Source of the DNA: Eublepharis macularius | Taxonomy: Eukaryota; Chordata; Lepidosauria; Squamata; Eublepharidae | Reading direction: 5' to 3' | Assembly: GCF_028583425.1 (NCBI RefSeq) | Contig: NC_072807.1 | Coordinates: 36,833,001-36,897,000, forward strand | DNA length: 64,000 nucleotides | Shown: piece by piece, positions 56,111 to 64,000 of the stretch | Numbering within the stretch: position 1 is the stretch's first letter | Layout: every line of letters begins with the position of its first letter | Position numbers and translations under genes: made by a program | Notes under the pieces: model-generated | Database searches by the model: none | What the model was told of the DNA's origin: nothing | The model's input: the letters and a program-made list of their open reading frames with translations, nothing else

Positions 56111-57024
56111 AGAATCCCGATTAATTGTACATAAATTCCCATTTTTAAAAAAACCGAGCACTTTATCAAAGGAGGAGTGCATATCAGTAGAACAGAGGGG
56201 AGGGGAAATGCTGATGAACTGACAGCTAACAATCTATGCCTGCTCTGTTTCTGGAATTAATTATACTATTCTCCTATTTATGAAACTGAAATTTAAAAGA
56301 TCTGGAATATTGGGCAGAGCCCAATGTCAGGATAATAAAAGGAGCAGAACGGGGAAAATTCTCTCAACCCTAAAACCAGTTTGATCAGGTTATGTGTGTC
56401 ATTGCTATCGAGTTTGAACCCAAATGAAATTCAAGGTGAATTCACATAGTCCTCCTTAGGGCAAGAGGAGAATATAAGATGACTCTAAGAGACACAAAAA
56501 ATAATACTTTTAAATAAAATCACCAACGTTTCTCAGAGCCTTGCAATTTGTTGGTTTGGCTGGCTGCAACTGAGTATGATTTATGTAACATTCAAGGTGA
56601 ATTTGGAGCTTCCCAAGCAAAAACTTAAGGGAGGTATTCGAATTCTCTGCTTAGCTGGGCATGGAGCCTTTTTCCATCTGAAGGGGCCTTCCTCCAGTGG
56701 AAGATGTTCTTCCTCCAGAGGAAAGCTGCACACTTAGATAAGCAGAGTAGGTAAGATACAATCATAAACAGCTGGAGAGGTTTCTTAGGAGTGGGGGGAT
56801 CACACTGTAGGCTTTGAAGAAGCAACAACTTTGCCTGACCTTAACTGCACTCCACTTTTGCCCTGAAACAGCCCAGATTTTATTTCTGTTGCATAAAAGC
56901 CCAGCAAAGGAAAAACAACTAGCCGTGAAAACTAACTAGAAAACGATCAATATATATATCTCCAAACCGTAACTAGGTCAGATAACTGAAAATTCAAAAT
57001 TCACATTCTAAACCATACACAAAG

Positions 57025-57254
57025 AATCCAGAGGAGTTAGCCCTGTTAGTCTGTAGGAGCAAAATAGTAAAGAGTCCAGTAGCACCTTTAAGACTAACCA
57101 ACTTTATTGTAGCATAAGCTTTCGATAACCAACTTTACTGCAGCATAAGCTTTTGAGAACCACAGATGCATCTGACGAAGAGAATTGTGGTTCTCGAAAA
57201 CTTATGCTACAATAAAGCTGGTTAGTTAGTCTTAAAGGTGCTTCTGGACTCTTT
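57025..57254 (+). mobile_element. snap-back retroposon, intronic copy
   Basis: The head AATCCAGAGGAGTTAGCCCT is identical in type to 19543-19760. Left arm CAGTAGCACCTTTAAGACTA; an internal near-duplication of CCAACTTTATTGTAGCATAAG (57098 and 57129); right arm AAGCTGGTTAGTTAGTCTTA to GGACTCTTT. No clear target duplication. Confidence 0.85.
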
Positions 57255-58101
57255 ACCACAAGGTAACCAGTTATTCAAAATTCTTATGTAAACCCAGAGA
57301 GTCTCCAGTGAATAAAGTGCTACTGCCTATTGATCTTTACAGAATGTACAATAAATTATCAGATACTCAGCTGTGTCAAACCCATTTCTAGAAGAGTTTC
57401 ACAATGAAACTCTTCATTTCACAGTGAATTTAAAACAATACAATTTGAAGTATACTCATACTTTGCTGTTCTGATCCGGTGATATTCTCCCTTGCATAAA
57501 AGCCCAGAGCATCTTATAACAAAGATGTGCCACAGTCAGGGAAGGAATGACTGGAGATTTGGGAGATTCAAGGCAAATCCAGCTGTCTTTGCCCTCTTCC
57601 AAGCACTGGGTCGTATTTTACCTACAGCAGAGTGCAGAAGTCTCCGCTTTTTGTACTGCAACTGAAGTTGATCTTAAGGATAAGGATTTCTTACAACACT
57701 CAGAATTATGTTCAAATATTGTATAGGGATCTCCTGTCGGAAGGCGTGATGTTTAAGCTCGAGATGAGTGTCAGCTTTTTCCTGCCCTTCGCATGGTGTA
57801 AATAATACATCCGCTCAAACCACACAGCTTGAATAATACATTCGCACAATCACTTTTGTTCAAAGTACAAATCAATTTCATTTCCAGGGCTTCCAAACAA
57901 GGTAGCATGCAGCTGTGTTTGACGGGCAGGCACGGCAGCCAAATGTTAATTGCTTGGCGAAACCCAGCTGTTTAAAGTGGAACAGAAATCAGGAAAACAG
58001 GCACATCCTGGATTTCGCAAAAAATCCCCGCCTGGCATAACCTGAATCAGGGTCGCCAACCATCTCATATCCATGCCAATGGATGTATTCCATCTAAAGG
58101 T

Positions 58102-58304
58102 AGGGTTGCCAGCCTCCAGGCTGGGCCTGGAGCTCGCCTGGAATTACAAGCAATCTCCACACAGAGATTAGTTGCCCTGGAAAAAAGAGGGTGAACTCTG
58201 CGGCATCATATCCCAGCTGAGCTCCGTCCCTTTTCCAAACTCAGCCCTCCCCAGGCTTCACCTCCAAATCTCCAGGAATTCCTCAACTCAGAGTTGGTGA
58301 CGCT
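58102..58304 (+). mobile_element. MITE of the TAGGGTTGCCAG family, intronic
   Basis: TAGGGTTGCCAGCCTCCAGG through GAGCTCCGTCCCTTTTCC to GAGTTGGTGACGCTA, the diverged right end. It lies inside the THSD4 last intron. Confidence 0.82.
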
Positions 58305-58570
58305 ATCTACAGGGGTCTTTCTTTATCAGTGGTGATGTCAAAGTTTGAGATGCAATCTCCAAACCCGCTTGTCCCAAAGTGAGATGATGCTGCATCTTTT
58401 TTGGCTCGGGGCCTGGCCGTGCATTGGGGCTTGTACTGGGCCAGTCAACCAGTCAGCTCTTCCTTCCCTGTTCTTGTAACTCCCCATATGAGCTGGCATC
58501 TTGGGGCACAAAATCCCAGGCCCTACCTCTCTCTCTTCCAGGAAGCCTTGGGAAATGTAGCTTTCTAGGG

Positions 58571-58906
58571 TAGGGTTGCCAGTCCCCTGCTGGGGGTGGG
58601 GGATCCCCCACTCCCACCCTCCACTCCCGCCCCCGCTTACCTGACCAGGGGGTATGCACCTCCTGGGGCAAGCTCTCAGGTGGCACAATGCACTCCGGAG
58701 CACCACAGCAGCCCAGTTCAGCCCCCAAGTGCGGGAGTGCTCCCAGGGCAGCATGTGGGCTGTGAAATGACATCACCTCCCGGAAGTGATGTCATTGTGC
58801 AGGCTGGGAGTGCATGCACACTCTATGAGCGCGCAAGAGGAACACCAAAAGTAGGTGCTAGGCCTTCGACCTCCCGCCCGGGCAGTTGGGGGACCTGGTG
58901 ACCCTA
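58571..58906 (+). mobile_element. long TAGGGTTGCC-end MITE with 8-bp duplication
   Basis: It has ends TAGGGTTGCCAGTCCCCT and GGACCTGGTGACCCTA. The flanks TTCTAGGG (58563-58570) and TTCTAGGT (58907-58914) match 7 of 8, consistent with hAT. The interior has GGAAGTGATGTCATT and its partner ATGACATCACCTCCC. It is the best-defined copy of the GC-rich group. Confidence 0.85.
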
Positions 58907-59082
58907 TTCTAGGTCCTTGGGAAATGTAGCTTTCTAGGGCTCTTGAGTCCAGTTTGGGGGTGAGGAAAGTCCACATTCATTTCTACTGGATTTTCCTGCA
59001 AGCACATTAGGTAGGAGGCGCTTGCATGGAAAGCTGACAAAAAGGGTCAGTCGATGTGAGCTGAGGTGCATTTGACCATCAC

Positions 59083-59517
59083 CAGGGGTCATTTCGTAGG
59101 AAAAGAGCTGGAGGAGCACATTAGCATAACTCATTAGCATATGCCACACCCCTTTCCATCACCAGAAGTGTGTCATTAGCATAACTGATCTGCATATGCC
59201 ACACCCCCTGACATCACCTATCCTGGCTGTTTTGGACCCAATCCTGGTCATTCACGGCCGAAATTGGGCCCAAAATGGCAAAAAGGGGCTGAAAATGGTC
59301 GAAAAGGGCCCCCAAATGGTCAGGATCAGGCCGCTGATGAACGGGAGAGTGATCCACCACCCGTCAGAGGCCCGATCCAGGCCGTTTTGGCCCCAATCCA
59401 GGCTGAAACGGGCCCAAAATGGCCGAGAGTCAGGTTGGCGGGGCCACCTGATATGTGACCTCTTTAGGGAACTGCTGGAACTGCGTTCCTGCGCATTCCC
59501 CCTTGAAACGAGCCCTG
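59083..59517 (+). mobile_element. complete hAT-like MITE, intronic
   Basis: 435 bp from CAGGGGTCATTTCGTAGG to TTGAAACGAGCCCTG; the termini are inverted over about 14 bases with mismatches. The flanks ACCATCAC (59075-59082) and ACCAACAC (59518-59525) match 7 of 8. The interior is made of GGGCCCAAAATGGC-type repeats. It is the reference for the truncated copy at 33905-34309. Confidence 0.9.
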
Positions 59518-60058
59518 ACCAACACTTTTCATAAGAAGCATCAGGTTTGCGGATTGCAGAAGGTCAGACGGAAGTGGGGGGCGTAATTCAAAGTCCCAAT
59601 GGAAGTTTGTTTTCTCCTTCCCTAAGTCACTGGAGGAAAGACCCACCAATTGCACTAAGCCCAATGCCTCCACAGCAACAGTATCGGGAGTCTCTGTGGA
59701 ATCCATTCAAGACAGAGCAGGCTGCCCCGCTGTCAGGCACTTTGGGGTTTGTTTTAAAGCAGACTCCACCAAAGCAAACATCCGAGGCGGCAAAACAGTC
59801 TCAGGAAACAGACACCAGATGCTCAAGATTCTCCAGATTCTTGGGCACTCCAAAACAAACTTCATTTTTTATGTAGCTCAATTAAAAAAAAAAGTCTGAA
59901 ATCCCAAATGAAAACAGATATCATATATCCTTCAAAAAAAGAATGAGGCAAAGGACTACGAATCTGACCTCAGACTGACTCTGTAGGCAATGCTAGCTTA
60001 ATTTTTTTCCCTCCACTAGATGGAGTTCCATGGTTAGCAGAAATGTAATGTCCCCTAC

Positions 60059-60203
60059 CTATTTCTGGTACACAGTCCTGGGGGTTGCACTGTTCCTTCT
60101 CCTCTGGTTTGAGCTGCGCGTCACATTTGGTGCTGGGCGTCATGTCGTCAGACAGACATCGTACCTCTCGGACTCGGAAGCCGCCTTCGCATGATTTTGA
60201 ACA
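60059..60203 (-). CDS. THSD4: THSD4, penultimate coding exon (TSP1 repeat)
   Basis: It encodes 48 residues plus one base. The acceptor is GCATTTGCAG| before TGT TCA, so it begins in phase 0 with CSKSCEGGFRVREVRC. The six cysteines (positions 1, 5, 16, 27, 39 and 44 of the exon) are those of a thrombospondin type-1 repeat. The tryptophans that normally precede CSxTC must lie in the upstream exon, which is not in this window. The exon ends ATA G|GTAGGG, and its G plus the AT of the next exon makes GAT, giving the join NPQDCVPEI-D-ENCKDK. LSDDMTPS and QLKPEE are words I recall from THSD4. TSP1 repeats of this family are typically C- and O-glycosylated and mediate matrix binding. Confidence 0.92.
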
Positions 60204-60912
60204 CTGCAAATGCGAACATTGCAAGCGATAATCAGCAACAGACTTGGGACTAAGGAACCAACCCTCAGTGACGCACATGGCATAATTCAGTGCACATTAA
60301 CACCATAACCTTGAATTCTTCTTGACAGCAATGCAAGCCACACGGCACGCTCTTTTGGGGGCTCAGAGCAGAAATCATTTTTCTCACTTGTATGTTTATT
60401 CACATAGCTTCCTAAGACAGGGGTACTTCTTTGTGTGCATGCGAAGACCATGATAACTGGCCAGAAGGCAAAGGGGAAGAAGGAACAGAAGGTGTTTAGT
60501 ATAAATCTTATCAGAAAGGCAGCCTGACCCAGAAAGGCTGTAAAAGCTTCATTCTCTGTGCTGTAGTAACCACCTTGCTTCCCCAAACATGCCAACGAAC
60601 AGCTGATGTAGGAAAAGGAAAGAAATTACTCAAAGTCTGGATTATAATGGGAGACGAACTCCCCTCACCTCAGTTTGGAATCAGTCTGCTATTAATGAGC
60701 TTTCTCAAGATGTTCTCTGGGGAGAAATAAAACTTCACCTTTTCTCAAGCATTTTTTGCTATCTCTTGTTATCCTGTTCTTTGGGGTTTCAACTGCCTTT
60801 CAAAAAGTCTTCTGTGTTGCATTTTTCTGGTATTTCCAAAGATACGGAGCCTCCCTGGGGGTGTCCTCTGTTCTCCAGAGCTGTCAAAACTATCCCTAGG
60901 AGACTTTAGCAG

Positions 60913-60914
<2 letters not shown>

Positions 60915-60992
<78 letters not shown>
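60915..60992. repeat. (CT)39 microsatellite
   Basis: 78 bases of uninterrupted CT. It codes for a run of RE dipeptides on the minus strand by chance. Its length and purity make it probably variable. Confidence 0.97.
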
Positions 60993-60995
<3 letters not shown>

Positions 60996-61599
60996 CTGTG
61001 GTTTGCGTCTGGGGACTTGAACAAAAACTAGATGGAAAGTACCTCAATTTACATTTCACAGTGGAGAAGAACTCTCCGGAAAGTGGGACTCAGCTCATAG
61101 TGTGTTTGAGTTCAGCAAATTCATGTTCTGAACCAGGTAATTAGGAACGTCATGGCACCATAGTGTAGTTGGGAAGTTATCCGGGAGGATACAGGTAGAC
61201 AACAAGTAATTATAAAATAAATTCATACAAAGCGAAGCTTGCTTTTCTTTTCGGATTATACAGTGAGATTTTTTTTTCCAAACAGGCAACACATGTTTCC
61301 TTAAATCACTGTGTCAAACACAGGTCACAATTGGTTCCCGGAAAATCTCTGTTTTTTTAGAAAAAAAGTTAAGAAGCAGACAGCTCATCTCCAACTTTTT
61401 GACTTTGCTTCTTGTACAGCAGTCTCCAACTAGGGTGGATTTGAACCCAGTTCCAAAATGCTCAACCATCAGTCCTAGGCCACATGGACTATTTTTGAGA
61501 AAGGAGATCCTATCCAACCCAGGCCTCTGATATACCCTTTTAGAAAAATTGACTCCCACCTCAACAGCTTGCCTTGACAACATCTACGTGAGAAATTGA

Positions 61600-61820
61600 A
61601 GATTTACACCTAATACAGAATCGGGCCATGGTTATATCTAGCTCAGCGTTGTCTACTCTGTCTGGAAGTAGTTTGCTAAGCTTGAAGGCAGAAGTCCTTC
61701 CTCAGTTTTTTTAGCTGGGATCCTTTAACTGGAGATATCCATGTTGAACCTGGGACCTTTTGGCATGCAAAGCAGACACTCCACTATGGAGCTACAGTCT
61801 CTGACCCACACACAGCTTCC
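61600..61820 (-). repeat. tRNA-derived SINE (GTGGCTCA family), diverged
   Basis: CTAGCTCAGCGTTGTCTACT, GGATCCTTTAACTGGAGATA, GAACCTGGGACCTTTTGGCA and TGCAAAGCAGACACTCCACT follow the reversed family order, ending at the tRNA-like head. Confidence 0.75.
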
Positions 61821-61829
61821 AAGGGTCAA

Positions 61830-62025
61830 TGGTGGTGGACAGTTGACTTATGGCAACCCCTACCGGGGCTTTCAAGGCAAGAGTCTAACAGAGGTGGTTT
61901 GCTGTTACCTGCCTTTGCCACCCTGGTCTTCACTGGAGGTCTCCCATCCAATTACTAACCAAGGCTGACCCTGCTTAGCTTCCGAGATCTGATGAGATTG
62001 GGCATGCCTGGGATATCCAGGTCCA
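61830..62025 (-). repeat. 5S rRNA-derived SINE
   Basis: Minus-strand 5S-like words GATCTCGGAAGCTAAGCAGG and TTGGATGGGAGACCTCCAG are near-identical to 5S rRNA. The body is CTTATGGCAACCCCTACCGG on the plus strand. There is no intact 5S gene. Confidence 0.9.
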
Positions 62026-62129
62026 GGCAGAGGGTCAATGCACACACAAAATTAAATGCGTTCAAGCCCCACTTCATCCGAAGGATGAATGTGACTGAGA
62101 ACATGATATTTTACCACTGGTACAGCCCC

Positions 62130-62340
62130 CAAGAGCATAAGAAGAGCCCTGCTGGATCAGAGAAGTAGTCCATCTAGTCCGGCATTCAGTTTCTCACAGT
62201 GGCCAGCCAAGCAGGGCCAACAACAGGACAGAGAAGCCAAGTCCTCCCAAGTGTTGCCTTCTAGCACTGGGTTTCAGAGGTATACTGCCTCTGAATATGG
62301 AGGTTCCATTTACTTACCATGACCAGTAGCCATTGAGGGA
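62130..62340 (-). repeat. interspersed repeat (CR1-like), unnamed
   Basis: AGCATAAGAAGAGCCCTGCT, CAGTGGCCAGCCAAGC, TTCAGAGGTATACTGCCTCT and CCATGACCAGTAGCCATTGA are familiar squamate repeat words. Confidence 0.65.
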
Positions 62341-62434
62341 TCTCTCCACGAACCTGTCTTGCATAATTCCCTTGCATGTAGGGTTTGTCAAAGGACAAAC
62401 CCCAACTTCAGTATATTCTCCAGTTCCTAGTTGA

Positions 62435-62635
62435 ACATCTGCAGCTGCCTTGTACGGTATCAGAACTTTGGTCCATCAAGGTCATTATTATCTACTCTAA
62501 CTGGCACCAGCTCTCTGGGGTCTCAGGTCTTCTGCATCTTATCTGATCCTTTTTAACTGGGAGTACTGAGAACTGAACCTGGGACCATATGAATTGCAAA
62601 GAAGGTATTACACCACAGAGCCATGGTGGAGGTGA
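62435..62635 (-). repeat. tRNA-derived SINE (GTGGCTCA family)
   Basis: CAGCTGCCTTGTACGGTATC, GGTCCATCAAGGTC, CCAGCTCTCTGGGGTCTCAG, TTTTAACTGGGAGTACTG and CACCACAGAGCCATGG give the complete reversed family order, the last word being the tRNA-like A box. Confidence 0.85.
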
Positions 62636-62641
62636 AATAAA

Positions 62642-62930
62642 GGCCATTTCCACGTGTCCTTCAAAGGACGGCCCACTCATCGAATGCTGCCGGCTTTTCC
62701 TCTTCACTCCACACGTCTCCGATTTCAAAAGGGTAGCAGGATGTTTGGCTTCCATTTTGTCTGCACCTTTTCAGGGACTGCGGGGAAATGCATTCTCAGA
62801 AAAGGCACCAAAAAAAACGGAAGCCAAACGGCCTGCTACCATTTTGAAATCGGAGATGTGTGGAGTGAAGGGGGGAAGCCAGCAGTGTTTGGTGAGTGGG
62901 CCGCCCCTTTCAGGATGTGTGGAAACAGCC
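62642..62930. mobile_element. MITE with GGCCATTTCCAC terminus
   Basis: It runs from GGCCATTTCCACGTGTCC to GGATGTGTGGAAACAGCC. Long inverted arms continue inward (CACGTCTCCGATTTCAAAA against TTTTGAAATCGGAGATGTG) around a TTTTCAGGGACTGCGGG-type centre. It is a longer copy of 29870-30096. Confidence 0.85.
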
Positions 62931-64000
62931 AAAGAGTGTTTGCTACTGGACTGCTCATACTTTTAGAAAACTCTAGCATGACTGCTCTCAAAACTACCCA
63001 AAGCCTTTCCTTGTAAGAAAAGCGTTTCTACTCTTTGGTCAACTGGGCTACAGCTTTCGGCGTAATTTCCAGCCGTTCGGAGATGGGACAATCAGAACTG
63101 CAAACAGCATTCCCAGTGCAGCATTTGCAATCTCTGACCTAAGCCGATGATCTTAGCCCAGTCTCACCAGCAAAAACAAAAAGAACAAATGTGGAACGGT
63201 GTTGCCATTTTGCCAGCCTTTGTCTGCCAAGAGTTGAATTTGGTGTTCCGCAAGGCGGAAAGCAAGCTTGAGTTTATTTGCCCACATTCTATGTTCTCAT
63301 GAAAAGCCACCCAGGAAGCAAAAGTAAACATAACAGGGTGAAAGCGAGGAGGAGGGGAAGCAGGGCATTTTCCCTAGTTAGCAGTCTGTGAGTGAAGAGA
63401 TTTAGGATCATATTATTATTTTCAAAGCCTCCTGGCTTGTGGGGAGGGAGGAGGACTGAGAAAATGAAAATCAAACCGCAAGAAATAAAAGAGTTCACCC
63501 CATGCAGACCCATCGTTTAGAACTTGACACCCAAGGAGGAAAGGAGTCAGTTTCTTTCGCTAAAAGGTCAGCTACATGTTCTTTAAGGACTTTATTTGAT
63601 AGAGAGGCGGAAGGGACCTTTCCATTCTTAATTGCATGGAAAAGTGAAACATTTTCCTGTAAGCCCAAAGATGCCGGGCAAAACTGAAAAGCCCTAGCTG
63701 AGATATTATTATTAACATTGCTAGTGAATGGCACCCTTTTCCAAAGTTTGACATTCGCGGTAACATAATATTTTCACTCTCTGACATTTACTTGCAATTC
63801 TTAAGATTTGAAGGGTCCCAGAGTGAAATATCAAAAAACACCGACATTTACCGGTAAACTTCAATGCAAACTGAATACGTTCAGCGGATGTTCCAATATC
63901 AGCATTTCATTCATTTACGCGGCTGTGGCGCACTCACCGTTTCCATGAATCCCCCTTCACCCAGATCCTGTCTGGCTGTCATTTAGAGGCCAGCCTGAAA

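Larger units (their letters stand above)
55451..60058 (-). other. THSD4: THSD4 last intron
   Basis: 4608 bases between two phase-1 splice sites (donor G|GTAGGG near 60059, acceptor TTTCCAG before 55450). It holds a hairpin cluster at 55831-56110, a snap-back element, two TAGGGTTGCC-type MITEs and a hAT-like MITE, described separately. Other parts (56150-57000, 57260-58100) show no recognised element. Confidence 0.85.
60204..64000 (-). other. THSD4: THSD4 intron, partial (continues beyond window)
   Basis: I looked for a TSP1-type exon ending in phase 0 after a WxxW motif with a GT donor and found none, so the preceding exon is off the right edge. The GTAAGT-like site at about 62292 is inside a repeat. 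Repeats are listed separately. Confidence 0.7.

Noticed and set aside
62280..62345. Perfect GTAAGT donor on the minus strand, possible THSD4 exon
   Set aside because: The sequence before it is a common interspersed repeat and lacks TSP1 cysteines or the WxxW motif.

Overview
The window is vertebrate nuclear DNA, most probably from a squamate reptile. The evidence is the mix of interspersed repeats: 5S-rRNA-derived SINEs, tRNA-derived SINEs including one with an ACCTTT-type 3' end, L1, L2-like and CR1-like LINE fragments, and many short hAT-type MITEs with 8-bp target duplications. Species cannot be fixed from the sequence; a gecko-like lizard is only a guess. Nothing bacterial, viral or CRISPR-like is present. 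Most long open frames are chance or lie in repeats.

The only gene I can support is the 3' end of a minus-strand gene at 52-60.2 kb. Two coding exons are clear. Exon 60059-60203 encodes a six-cysteine thrombospondin type-1 repeat, and terminal exon 55308-55450 encodes a six-cysteine PLAC domain followed by TAA. Both have good splice sites and matching phase-1 junctions, which join to give ...CVPEI-D-ENCKDK.... Domain order and sequence point to THSD4 (ADAMTSL6), a secreted extracellular-matrix protein of the ADAMTS-like family. The 3' UTR probably runs down to a poly(A) signal at 52014-52019. Upstream exons lie beyond the right edge.

Regions: 0.5-1.1 kb L1 relic. 2-10 kb palindromic MITEs, SINEs and a SINE between 150-bp direct repeats. 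10-23 kb two hAT MITEs, a four-level nest of repeats at 15.2-15.8 kb and a 384-bp tandem duplication at 19.2-20.2 kb. 23-28 kb mostly unique, A+T-rich sequence with candidate regulatory DNA. 28-34 kb several MITEs and an L2-like LINE inserted into another LINE. 34-41 kb unique stretches, a complete 707-bp hAT MITE and a CR1 split by a MITE. 41-48 kb snap-back retroposons and a dimeric 5S SINE with a clean target duplication. 48-52 kb unique sequence, then repeats ending just outside the probable THSD4 3' end. 52-64 kb THSD4 3' UTR, last intron (with its own hairpin cluster and MITEs) and part of the preceding intron.

In human the gene after THSD4 is NR2E3 on the same strand. I saw no NR2E3-like exon here, so 1-52 kb reads as intergenic. 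The most notable structural signals are the snap-back retroposon family, the dimeric 5S SINE, the perfect 79-bp palindrome, and nested insertions that give a relative order of events.
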